From Allomuricauda sp. (GTDB lineage: Bacteria; Bacteroidota; Bacteroidia; Flavobacteriales; Flavobacteriaceae), in NCBI GenBank assembly GCA_017795045.1, contig CP051244.1:196009-260008 (forward strand): a stretch of DNA of 64,000 bases. Reading direction: 5' to 3'. The stretch's first letter is position 1, and the number at the start of each line of letters is the position of its first letter. Below, in pieces: positions 54,170 through 61,684 of the stretch. Under the pieces are notes generated by a model that worked only from the letters and a program-made list of their open reading frames with translations, searched no databases and was not told the DNA's origin. Both the position numbers and the translations under genes were made by a program.

Positions 54170-54996
54170 ACCAACAATGCATTTTTATATTCGCCCAAAA
54201 TCCTAAAGTCTTCGGACATGATATCCAACAATGACTTTGCCTTGGTAAAGTGCCCATACTTCTCAAAAGTGACGTCCACAAAAAAGGCATACTTCCATGG
54301 GGTTTCAATAACCGGAAGGGATTGAATCTTGGTAAGGTTGAGGTTACAATCGCTCATAACGTTCAACACTGTGGCCAAACTTCCTCTTTTGTGGTCAGTT
54401 ATAAACCGCAACGATGCTTTATTAATTTCTTCTTCGGGTAACACCTTGTTCTGTTTTTTCAGTATGATAAAACGAGTAGCGTTATTTTTTATCGTCTGGA
54501 TTTCAGAAGCAATAATATCCAAATCATAGAGATTTGCCGCCATTTTCGGAGCAATTGCAGCAATATTGGTCAATTGACCTTCCATGATCCGTTTTGCCGT
54601 TTCTGCTGTATCCACACTTTCCACCAGTTTTATTTGGGGATACTCCTTAAAAAACTCCTTGCATTGCAATAAAGCCATTGGATGCGAGTGTACTTCCTTG
54701 ATATCTTCCATGGAACCGCCCTTGAACACCATAAGGTTATGGTGTATGCTCAGATAGTGCTCTCCAATAATGTGCATATTATTGTGATACACCAAATTAT
54801 AATTTGGTATGATGGACCCCGCTATGGAATTTTCTATGGCCATGACCCCCTTGTCCGCCGTACCATCTTTTAAATGATCTATTACGGCATCAAAGGAAAG
54901 ACACTCCAATAATTCAATGTCGTCCCCAAAAAAATCCTTGGCTACCTGATGGTGGTTGGATCCCTTAATTCCCTGAATGGCTACTTTTAAACCCAT
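54166..54996 (-). CDS. pheA: Prephenate dehydratase
   Basis: This enzyme converts prephenate to phenylpyruvate. The catalytic domain has VAIQGIKGSNHHQVA, a middle ENSIAGSI segment and the catalytic TRF in NNATRFIIL. An ACT domain follows (KRGSLATVLNVMSDCNLNLTK). The usual Phe-binding ESRP motif reads IQSLP here, which may alter feedback inhibition. The ATG lies three bases after the U-run of the attenuator terminator, with no Shine-Dalgarno. Confidence 0.95.
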   Translation of the reverse strand: MGLKVAIQGIKGSNHHQVAKDFFGDDIELLECLSFDAVIDHLKDGTADKGVMAIENSIAGSIIPNYNLVYHNNMHIIGEHYLSIHHNLMVFKGGSMEDIKEVHSHPMALLQCKEFFKEYPQIKLVESVDTAETAKRIMEGQLTNIAAIAPKMAANLYDLDIIASEIQTIKNNATRFIILKKQNKVLPEEEINKASLRFITDHKRGSLATVLNVMSDCNLNLTKIQSLPVIETPWKYAFFVDVTFEKYGHFTKAKSLLDIMSEDFRILGEYKNALLV

Positions 54997-54998
54997 GG

Positions 54999-55030
54999 CA
55001 AAAAAAAAGCCCCGATTTTATCGGGACTTT
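54999..55030 (-). terminator. Attenuator terminator upstream of pheA
   Basis: On the minus strand AAAGTCCCGAT-AAA-ATCGGGGCTTT forms an 11-bp stem with one G-U pair, extended by a run of nine T (positions 55008-55000). It lies before, not after, the operon, so it must be conditional. Confidence 0.9.
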
Positions 55031-55070
55031 ATCATGTTAATATACTTTAAGCGTATCTACAATAGTCCCG
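55022..55070 (-). promoter_or_regulatory. Antiterminator of the pheA operon attenuator
   Basis: CGGGACT (55070-55064 on the minus strand, within the last leader codons) is perfectly complementary to AGTCCCG (55028-55022), the 5' arm of the terminator stem. The two pairings are mutually exclusive. A small AUAC/GUAU hairpin fits in the connecting loop. Confidence 0.8.
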
Positions 55071-55128
55071 TTGCTCCTTGAAAAAAGAAGTAAAAATAAA
55101 AACGGTTCCAGAAATACGTTGTTGTCAT
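55057..55128 (-). CDS. Aromatic leader peptide of the pheA operon
   Basis: This is a 23-codon ORF, ATG to TAG, too short for normal gene calling. Residues 5-16 read YFWNRFYFYFFF: ten of twelve are aromatic (six Phe, three Tyr, one Trp). The remainder, QGATGLL, overlaps the antiterminator arm. Ribosome stalling for lack of charged tRNA-Phe or tRNA-Tyr would leave that arm free. Reaching the stop would mask it and let the terminator form. This is the classical arrangement of ribosome-mediated attenuation. Confidence 0.88.
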   Translation of the reverse strand: MTTTYFWNRFYFYFFFQGATGLL

Positions 55129-55177
55129 TTGTTATAAATATGGAGCTAATATAGGCATTCAAACCAAAATCAACAGC

Positions 55178-55254
55178 AAAGCTTCATTTTTTTTCGATTT
55201 TTATTGAAATATCATTTTTTGTTGCATTTCGATTTAAAAAAAGCTTCATTTTTT
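55178..55254. repeat. Direct repeats in the pheA-gldA intergenic region
   Basis: AAAGCTTCATTTTTT occurs at 55178-55192 and again at 55240-55254, and TTCGATTT occurs at 55193-55200 and 55228-55235. They lie in the 242-bp stretch between the leader ATG and gldA, where promoters for both directions must lie. The rest of this gap shows no other ORF. Confidence 0.55.
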
Positions 55255-55343
55255 GACAAATTCTATTTTTTCCGGTTTTGATGGTCTGCACTAAACTGAC
55301 CTCAAAAAAAGCTCACTACATCTTATGGAAACGTCTAAAGATG

Positions 55344-55351
55344 TATTTTTG
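55344..55351 (+). promoter_or_regulatory. -7 promoter element of gldA
   Basis: TATTTTTG is an exact TANNTTTG match 18 bp upstream of the gldA ATG. No good -33 element is seen. Confidence 0.45.
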
Positions 55352-55369
55352 AGGCTTAAATAGCGTAGC

Positions 55370-56263
55370 ATGTCCATCACTGTCCAGAACATTTCCAAAA
55401 GCTTTGGTCCACAAAAAGCCTTGAACAATGTTTCCTTCTCCATCAAAAAAGGAGAGATTGTAGGGTTCTTGGGACCAAACGGTGCGGGGAAATCTACCAT
55501 GATGCGGATTTTGACAACCTATTATAAACCTGACAGTGGAGATGCAGAAGTAAACGGTTTTGATGTGTTGAAATCAGAAACCGAAGTACAAAAAAGCATA
55601 GGATACCTTCCCGAACATAATCCACTTTATCTGGAAATGTATGTTAAGGAGTACCTATCCTTTAATTCCGATGTATACCAGGTATCCAAGAATACGGTAC
55701 AGGAAGTTATTGAACAGACCGGATTGAGCCCTGAAGCCCATAAAAAAATTGGTCAGCTTTCCAAAGGGTACCGCCAGCGCGTTGGATTGGCCGCTGCGTT
55801 GTTGCACAACCCTGAAGTATTGATCTTGGACGAACCCACAACTGGTCTTGACCCCAATCAATTGATAGAGATTCGGAAATTGATCCGGGACATTGGAAAG
55901 GAAAAGACCATTCTCCTATCCACCCATATCATGAAAGAAGTGGAAGCGGTCTGTGATCGGGTCATCATTATCAACAAAGGAGAACTAGTTGCGGATAAGA
56001 AATTGGAGGAACTTCGGGAATCTGAAGAACAAATCATTGAGGTAGAATTCGATTTTCGTGTGGAAGAACAATTGCTCATGCAATTGCCAAATGTTTCCAA
56101 TGTGCGGAATATAGGTGGCTTTGCTTATGAAATCAGTTTTAACACTTCAACCGATATGCGCCCTGCGGTGTTCGATTTTGCCCACGACAATCAACTTAAA
56201 ACGCTTCAACTTAGCCGAAAGAACAAAAATCTGGAGAGCTTGTTCACCGAACTTACCCGCTAA
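55370..56263 (+). CDS. gldA: Gliding motility ABC transporter ATP-binding protein GldA
   Basis: This is an ABC ATPase, the nucleotide-binding subunit of the GldAFG transporter associated with gliding motility. Walker A is GPNGAGKST, the signature is LSKGYRQRVGLA, Walker B is VLILDEPTTGLD and the H-loop is STHIM. Length (297) and the opening MSITVQNISKSFG match GldA. No gldF or gldG lies alongside. Its stop overlaps that of the convergent haemoglobin gene. Confidence 0.88.
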   Translation: MSITVQNISKSFGPQKALNNVSFSIKKGEIVGFLGPNGAGKSTMMRILTTYYKPDSGDAEVNGFDVLKSETEVQKSIGYLPEHNPLYLEMYVKEYLSFNSDVYQVSKNTVQEVIEQTGLSPEAHKKIGQLSKGYRQRVGLAAALLHNPEVLILDEPTTGLDPNQLIEIRKLIRDIGKEKTILLSTHIMKEVEAVCDRVIIINKGELVADKKLEELRESEEQIIEVEFDFRVEEQLLMQLPNVSNVRNIGGFAYEISFNTSTDMRPAVFDFAHDNQLKTLQLSRKNKNLESLFTELTR

Positions 56264-56682
56264 TCGTTGGATTGATTTAGGACGCCATCCCTTTTTCGTT
56301 GTTCAAAAATGGTGATGAACATACGGACACTGATATTCCTGGCTCGCTGCTTGGCCTTCTCCGTATTTGGACCAACAAAATACGTATCCAGTGTAGTGAT
56401 CCAATGGCGCAGCCAAATGCCAAAATGATAATCGGTTATGGAATACCCCTTTTCCTTATCCAATTCAGCATGCACCAACAAGGGGTTCCCTTTATATTTT
56501 TGGACAAAGAATAAATTGGTTTCCCAAAAATCGGTCAGTTTTTCCATGTGCTCGGGCCAGTCCGTAATGGTAGTATTGAAAAAATGACCAATCTCAGCAT
56601 CAGCCCGCACTTTCTCATAGAAACGATGCACCAATGTTGAAACATCTTCCCTGTTTTCAATATCCTTTCTTTCCATGGCCAA
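56260..56682 (-). CDS. Group III truncated haemoglobin
   Basis: This is a 140-residue 2-over-2 globin. The proximal His should be in the RHWITTLD segment, and the group III signature FYEKVRADAEIGHFFN, FWETNLF is clear. Group III globins are linked to NO or oxygen chemistry. It starts 2 bp after the MarR regulator stop, so it is co-transcribed and probably its main target. Confidence 0.9.
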   Translation of the reverse strand: MAMERKDIENREDVSTLVHRFYEKVRADAEIGHFFNTTITDWPEHMEKLTDFWETNLFFVQKYKGNPLLVHAELDKEKGYSITDYHFGIWLRHWITTLDTYFVGPNTEKAKQRARNISVRMFITIFEQRKRDGVLNQSND

Positions 56683-56684
56683 GA

Positions 56685-57290
56685 TTATGGTTTCTCTTCA
56701 AATTCATTGCAATCCAGGCGGATATCCGAGTGGCGTAACTTTCTTTCCAATAAACGACAGTAATGTCCTGTCCCGTCTTTTGTATAAAATTTACAGGCAA
56801 GACAAGTCCGCTGCACCGTTAGTATGCCTTGCTGGTTCAACTGATAAATGAGGTTGCCCAAGGTCTTGAACAGCATTTCCTTTTCACCAGTGGGGACATT
56901 CTTCAATTGTGAAGCCAGCGGATGGGCAAAATCCTCGGTTTCTTCAACAATTTTCTTCCCCTTGTCCGACAAGAGAATGGAATAGCTCCTACTATCTTCC
57001 GAAGAGTGGTCTTTTATAATCAGCCCTTTTCGTTCCAAAACTTTAATAGCGTCGCTAATGGTCGGCTTGGTCACATTGAATTCCTTGGCCAAAAAACTAA
57101 CATTATTGTAGCCTGATTTGTGATAGGCCACAAAAATCAGGATTTGAATTTGGATGGGGCTTAGCCCCAAACTTTTGGCTTTTTCCCATAACAGCACTTT
57201 AAAAGCTTGGGAAATACGCTCCAGACCTGCTACAATTTTGCTGGAAAGATCTTGCTGTTGCTGTTTCGTATCAAAAATACTTTTCTTCAT
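56685..57290 (-). CDS. MarR-type regulator with C-terminal cysteine cluster
   Basis: Winged-helix MarR domain (VSFLAKEFNVTKPTISDAIK recognition region, wing DHSSEDSRSYSILL). The C-terminus carries C-x2-C-x11-C-x15-C (Cys163, 166, 178 and 194 from the chosen start; segments RTCLACKFY, HYCRLL and LDCNEF). This looks able to hold an Fe-S cluster or zinc. I choose ATG 57290 (MKKSIFDTK) because the longer frame to 57335 overlaps the -7 element. It heads an operon with the truncated haemoglobin and carries its own operator. Confidence 0.88.
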   Translation of the reverse strand: MKKSIFDTKQQQQDLSSKIVAGLERISQAFKVLLWEKAKSLGLSPIQIQILIFVAYHKSGYNNVSFLAKEFNVTKPTISDAIKVLERKGLIIKDHSSEDSRSYSILLSDKGKKIVEETEDFAHPLASQLKNVPTGEKEMLFKTLGNLIYQLNQQGILTVQRTCLACKFYTKDGTGHYCRLLERKLRHSDIRLDCNEFEEKP

Positions 57291-57324
57291 AACAAACAAT
57301 GCCTGCCGAAAGCTACCGACAGGC

Positions 57325-57332
57325 AAAGTTAG
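57325..57332 (-). promoter_or_regulatory. -7 promoter element of marR-trHb
   Basis: The minus strand reads TAACTTTG, an exact TANNTTTG match, 35 bp upstream of the ATG at 57290. It shares three bases with the adjacent 13-bp palindrome. Confidence 0.6.
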
Positions 57333-57342
57333 CATTCCTAAT
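57330..57342. promoter_or_regulatory. Operator copy 1 (TTAGGAATGCTAA) at the marR promoter
   Basis: It matches the palindrome TTAGGAATCCTAA at 12 of 13 positions and overlaps the marR -7 element, fitting autorepression. Confidence 0.65.
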
Positions 57343-57386
57343 TAAATGTAGTGCGATTTTAATTTAAATTCCGGTCGGAATAAAAA

Positions 57387-57399
57387 TAAGGATTCCTAA
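57387..57399. promoter_or_regulatory. Operator copy 2 (TTAGGAATCCTTA) upstream of marR
   Basis: It matches the palindrome at 12 of 13 positions, about 45 bp upstream of copy 1 and just beyond the stop of the thioredoxin-like gene. Confidence 0.6.
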
Positions 57400-57414
57400 C
57401 TACATAAATTATGA

Positions 57415-57648
57415 CTATGCTTTCACATCCTCCAAAGAAGCCCCATAATTGATATGAAGGACATGACCGCTGGAAGTCACCAAAGCAGGAACCGACTTAA
57501 CGCCAAAGTCTTCCGCTATGGATATTTGCTCTTTCTCTTCTCCCAAATGGACAATATCAAGATTTTCAACTCCCACTAAATCAATGATTTCACTCTCTGC
57601 CCCTACACAAACTGGACATCCTGCATGATAAAAAATTGGTTTACGCAT
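57415..57648 (-). CDS. Thioredoxin-like small protein
   Basis: This 77-residue protein has a redox-type CxxC (YHAGCPVC, residues 11-14) and the cis-Pro region VKSVPALV, typical of a minimal thioredoxin/glutaredoxin fold. It is probably a thiol reductase or redox carrier. It has its own -7 element and operator (copy 3) and lies upstream of marR on the same strand. Confidence 0.85.
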   Translation of the reverse strand: MRKPIFYHAGCPVCVGAESEIIDLVGVENLDIVHLGEEKEQISIAEDFGVKSVPALVTSSGHVLHINYGASLEDVKA

Positions 57649-57683
57649 TGTATTTTCATTTAAGTTAACGCATTATTGCCATA

Positions 57684-57691
57684 CAAATATA
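57684..57691 (-). promoter_or_regulatory. -7 promoter element of the thioredoxin-like gene
   Basis: The minus strand reads TATATTTG, an exact TANNTTTG match, 36 bp upstream of the ATG at 57648. Confidence 0.6.
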
Positions 57692-57692
57692 G

Positions 57693-57705
57693 TTAGGATT
57701 CCTTA
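57693..57705. promoter_or_regulatory. Operator copy 3 (TAAGGAATCCTAA) at the thioredoxin promoter
   Basis: It matches the palindrome at 12 of 13 positions and begins one base upstream of the -7 element, nearly the same placement as copy 1. Confidence 0.65.
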
Positions 57706-57810
57706 TTAATAAAATTTCAGCCCTATTTTTTTATTTCTTATCCCAATGATAATGGCTGGTCTTATATGCAAACCATCCACATTGAAATTAGCTTCCCAAT
57801 CAAAATATGG

Positions 57811-57818
57811 TACTTTTG
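57811..57818 (+). promoter_or_regulatory. -7 promoter element of the PLP decarboxylase gene
   Basis: TACTTTTG is an exact TANNTTTG match 23 bp upstream of the ATG at 57842. It supports that start over a frame opening at 57746. Confidence 0.5.
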
Positions 57819-57841
57819 CGATTGGAAACAAAAGCAACCTC

Positions 57842-59290
57842 ATGAAGAAGAATCGTTCCCAACTGGAACTTACGAAAGAAGAAATGACTTCGTATGGCTA
57901 TCAGATCATAGATGCCATAGTGGAGCACCATGATACCCAAAAACAAAAACTACCCGTAGCCTTGGGATCTCGGGAAGAAATGGACTCGCTTTTTTTGGAA
58001 GAAGCACCCGAAATGGGAACCGAACCCACCGAAGTACTTAATTTTGTACTGGAAAAGGTCATGACGAAGAGCACACTCATGTCTCATCCTAAATCGTATT
58101 CCTTTGTTCCCGGTCCCAGCAACTATATCAGCGCCATGGCTGACACCCTTGCCACAGGGTATAATATTTTCTCAGGGGGATGGGCAGCCTCACCAGCGGC
58201 GGCAGAATTGAAAATCGTTACCATTCAATGGCTGCTGAAGATTTTTGGATTCCCGAAGAAAAAAGGAGGTGGTATCTTCACCAGTGGAGGCTCCATGGCC
58301 AATTTAACGGCCCTGACCACTGCCAGAAGAATCAAATGTGGGGATGATTTTTCCAAAGCGATCATTTATCTCTCGGACCAAGCCCATTCCTCCAATATCA
58401 AGGCCATTCGGGTATTGGGATTCAAAAAAGAACAGATCCGCATCATTCCCACGGATAGTGAGTTTAAATTTTCCGTCAATAAACTGAAGAACTGTATTGC
58501 CAAGGACCGATTGGAAGGGTTTATGCCCTTCTGCTTGATCGCCACATCAGGAACCACCAATACGGGTACGGTGGACCCTCTTTCCGAGTTGGCGGCCATC
58601 TGCAAAAAAGAAGACATTTGGTTCCATATTGATGGCGCTTACGGCGCAGCGGCTATCTTATCTAAAAAAGGGAAACAATTGATGAAGGGCATCGAAAAAG
58701 CGGATTCGCTTACCGTAGACCCCCACAAATGGTTCTATCAACCTTACGAAATGGGCTGTTTATTGGTCCGCAACCACAAATACCTGAGTCACACCTTTAC
58801 CGAAAAACCGGAATACCTTAGGGACATTGAGGGAAACACGTCTGAAATCAACTTTTATGATCATGGTATCCAGCTGACCCGAAGGTTTAGGGCGTTAAAA
58901 TTTTATATGTCCCTTAAAACCTTTGGCCTTCAAGAATTTCGGAATGCCATCACCTATAATATTGACCTTGCCGAGGCCACCGAGGGTATTTTACGCAAGA
59001 GCAAACGCTGGGAAGTGGTTTTCCCTGCCACTTTGGCGGTCATTAATTTTAGGTACAACCCAATTTCCAAAAATTATACCGACAAGGAACTGGACGGCAT
59101 CAACCAATACATTTCTGAAAAAGTGGTGTCCTCCAGAAAGGCTTTGCTGGTCACCACCATCCTACATGGACAGGTGGTATTGCGGATGTGTTTGATCAAC
59201 CCCAGAACCACCTTGGATGATGTAAAGGAAACCCTGGAACTCTGGGGAGGCTTTGCCGCCGAAATAGAGGAAAAATTGGCAAAAGGATAG
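57842..59290 (+). CDS. Group II PLP-dependent decarboxylase (aromatic amino-acid type)
   Basis: This is a fold-type I decarboxylase of the pyridoxal-dependent group II (DDC/GAD) family. The PLP lysine is in TVDPHKWFYQPYEMG. GIFTSGGSMANLTAL binds the phosphate, and ATSGTTNTGTVDPL with WFHIDGAYGAAA completes the site. It converts an amino acid, possibly an aromatic one or diaminobutyrate, to an amine. Exact specificity cannot be read. The chosen start gives MKKNRSQLELTKEEM. It converges on the receptor gene with 4 bp between stops. Confidence 0.88.
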   Translation: MKKNRSQLELTKEEMTSYGYQIIDAIVEHHDTQKQKLPVALGSREEMDSLFLEEAPEMGTEPTEVLNFVLEKVMTKSTLMSHPKSYSFVPGPSNYISAMADTLATGYNIFSGGWAASPAAAELKIVTIQWLLKIFGFPKKKGGGIFTSGGSMANLTALTTARRIKCGDDFSKAIIYLSDQAHSSNIKAIRVLGFKKEQIRIIPTDSEFKFSVNKLKNCIAKDRLEGFMPFCLIATSGTTNTGTVDPLSELAAICKKEDIWFHIDGAYGAAAILSKKGKQLMKGIEKADSLTVDPHKWFYQPYEMGCLLVRNHKYLSHTFTEKPEYLRDIEGNTSEINFYDHGIQLTRRFRALKFYMSLKTFGLQEFRNAITYNIDLAEATEGILRKSKRWEVVFPATLAVINFRYNPISKNYTDKELDGINQYISEKVVSSRKALLVTTILHGQVVLRMCLINPRTTLDDVKETLELWGGFAAEIEEKLAKG

Positions 59291-59294
59291 GGTC

Positions 59295-61625
59295 TTAGTT
59301 GATTCTATCCAGATTCTCATCCACATTCTTGTTTTTGAATGCATTGGATGCAGTTCCTCCAAAACTATATTTTAGGGATAGGGCCATTTCGCGCCCGTCA
59401 ACATAATAGGTTCCATTGGCCTCCACCCCGTTGATGGAATAGCTTTCTCCATAGTTCATGGCTTTGGTGATGTCGTTGAACCGCAGGGCACATTGCAGTT
59501 TTTCAAATAAAGTGGTGGTCACAGAGGCATTCAGCACTACCATCCCATTTCTTTCAATGATACCCTCTTTTCGTTGGGTCAAAGCATACCCTCCTACAGA
59601 AACGATGGTATCTTTCATTACTCTCAACTGTTGATCGGTGTAGACGTATAGATAGGGTTTGGCCTTGGTGAACACTGCAGATGAATCCTTGATTTTGTTA
59701 TAGGTTATGCTCACTGAATTGGTCGAAGACCAGATTTTATGGGAAAATGGCACTGTCAATCCAAGATAATAACCCGATTCCTCATCTAGGTTATTCTCGG
59801 CCAGCAAGGCAGCTGAATCATTTTCTTTGTACCCTATCATAAAATATCTGGGGTTCTTATTCGTGTAGATACCTCCAAAGATAGATGTGTTCCCTACCTG
59901 AAGATTCGTGGAAATTTCATTGGTAATCGTAGGTATCAAGTCCACATTGTTACCTGCTTCCAAAAAGGGGTTTATGAACACCCTCACGGAGCTGGTTCGG
60001 GAAAAATTGGGCCGATTGATGTTTCTGGAGTAGTTCAACGAAAGGGTTTTGGTGCTGTCTATGGTAAAATTCAAACCTACTTTGGGAAAAATCCGGGTAT
60101 TTTCACGTTCAACCAAAGGTTGCAGGTCCTTTTCAAGCTGTCCTTCAACCTGATTGTATTCCACTCTGGCTCCCAGATTAAACTTGAACTTCTCCCCAAA
60201 ACTTGATGCCGTATTTGTATAAATAGCATAGAGGATTTCTTTATAATCGTAGTTGATAACATCCCCATTGGCTAATTCAGGTTGATCAATCTGACTGAAT
60301 GCATCAGCTTTGGCCTCGTTCCAGCTTGTACCGAAATCCAATTGCAAATTTTCGGAAATCACCTGTTCAAAATCCAAACGGGCCGCCAAAGATTCAATTT
60401 TATAATCCTGGTTTCTGGTTTGGTCCAGTACCAAGCCTTCATCATTGTAGTTGTTTGCGATATCCGTTTGCAGCTTTTGATCAAAAGAGGAATATTGGAT
60501 TCCCGTAAAAAGGTTCAAGTTTTCAGCAAGCCTTTTGTTGAAATTGAAGTTGGCACTAAAATAATCCCTCCGGTTATCATTTTCCGTTTCAGACGTGATT
60601 TCATTCGTCTCACCCCCATTTTGAAGAAACGTGCTGGTTTCAAAACCCGCATCATCAGTTTGACGGCGAAAAATAGTATTCAGGGAAATGTAGTCATTGG
60701 CATTGATGGGATAATAGAATCCCATTCCACTGTTGATTTGCATCCGCTTATTATCCGGGATGAGCACCAAATAATCAGAACGGATATTCTCCGTAGGAAT
60801 GGCAAATGCAAAGGTATTGCTCTCCCACTGGCCAATGGTATTGTAATTAAGGTTTCCCCGAAGGTTCCATTTTCCGTTGGAATGGTTCCCGTTGGCACTG
60901 ATATAGTTGTTGGTGTTTTGTCTGAAAGAAAGTGTTTCACCCAACGTTACTGTGGTGCCTTTGTCATTATTTTTCCTAAGCTGAATCAAAATCACCGCCC
61001 GCCCCTCAGCTTCATACTTTGGCGAAGGATTGTTGATAAGCTCAATACTTTCAATGGAGTCTACCGATAAGGCAGCAAACTCTCCAAAGCTGATTCTTTG
61101 ATTGCCTAGATAAATCAAGGGTGTTCCTTTCATAAGGACCGAAATGGACTCCCTATTTGGTGAAATCTGGACATTGGGAAGTTTCACCAACACTTCCAGA
61201 GGGTCTACCATGGTTGAAAAAACAGGGTTTAGGACATCAACCTTAAAATTTCCGTTTTTGTTGGTTATCGGATTTTTGGAGGCGATTACTTCAACATTTT
61301 CCAAGTCGGTAGTTTCTTCCTCCAGTTGAATTACCAATTCCAACGAATCACGGAACACATATTTTTTGGAGAATGTGGCATATCCCAACGCGGAGATTTC
61401 CAATAGGTATTCGCCCTTGGGCACCTCTTTAAAAGCAAAATTTCCCTGTACCAATGTAGTATAGGATACCAACTCCCTAGTTTCGGGAATCAAGAGCAAC
61501 ACATCCCCGATGTCCACCGGGACCTTGTTCCCATCCAAAACCTTTCCCTTTAGGGAAAGCTGTTCTTGGCCTTGTATGAATTGTATCCCAAGAAGCACCA
61601 ACCAAATTGCATGTTTCAATACCAT
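59295..61625 (-). CDS. TonB-receptor-like outer-membrane beta-barrel protein (PF14905 type)
   Basis: A signal peptide (MVLKHAIWLVLLGIQFIQG) is followed by a carboxypeptidase-regulatory-like beta domain (about 20-100, LKGKVLDGNKVPV). Next come a plug-like domain (VEVIASKNPITN, ... LVKLPNVQISPNRE) and a long beta-barrel with alternating aromatic strands to a terminal LSLKYSFGG. It probably takes up or binds an extracellular ligand; no SusD partner is adjacent. I prefer ATG 61625 over TTG 61640. The membrane-tethered LuxR regulator lies just upstream. Confidence 0.85.
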   Translation of the reverse strand: MVLKHAIWLVLLGIQFIQGQEQLSLKGKVLDGNKVPVDIGDVLLLIPETRELVSYTTLVQGNFAFKEVPKGEYLLEISALGYATFSKKYVFRDSLELVIQLEEETTDLENVEVIASKNPITNKNGNFKVDVLNPVFSTMVDPLEVLVKLPNVQISPNRESISVLMKGTPLIYLGNQRISFGEFAALSVDSIESIELINNPSPKYEAEGRAVILIQLRKNNDKGTTVTLGETLSFRQNTNNYISANGNHSNGKWNLRGNLNYNTIGQWESNTFAFAIPTENIRSDYLVLIPDNKRMQINSGMGFYYPINANDYISLNTIFRRQTDDAGFETSTFLQNGGETNEITSETENDNRRDYFSANFNFNKRLAENLNLFTGIQYSSFDQKLQTDIANNYNDEGLVLDQTRNQDYKIESLAARLDFEQVISENLQLDFGTSWNEAKADAFSQIDQPELANGDVINYDYKEILYAIYTNTASSFGEKFKFNLGARVEYNQVEGQLEKDLQPLVERENTRIFPKVGLNFTIDSTKTLSLNYSRNINRPNFSRTSSVRVFINPFLEAGNNVDLIPTITNEISTNLQVGNTSIFGGIYTNKNPRYFMIGYKENDSAALLAENNLDEESGYYLGLTVPFSHKIWSSTNSVSITYNKIKDSSAVFTKAKPYLYVYTDQQLRVMKDTIVSVGGYALTQRKEGIIERNGMVVLNASVTTTLFEKLQCALRFNDITKAMNYGESYSINGVEANGTYYVDGREMALSLKYSFGGTASNAFKNKNVDENLDRIN

Positions 61626-61684
61626 CTGTTTTTGAAACAAAAAAAGCTTGCAAATGATTTGATGTAAAGAATTTGGGGTATGGA

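Noticed and set aside
57746..57841. N-terminal extension of the PLP decarboxylase
   Set aside because: The extra 32 codons span an exact -7 promoter element and do not resemble the family N-terminus. The ATG at 57842 is better.
60282..61070. 262-codon frame antisense to the receptor gene
   Set aside because: It is fully contained in a well-supported CDS on the other strand and shows no recognisable motif.
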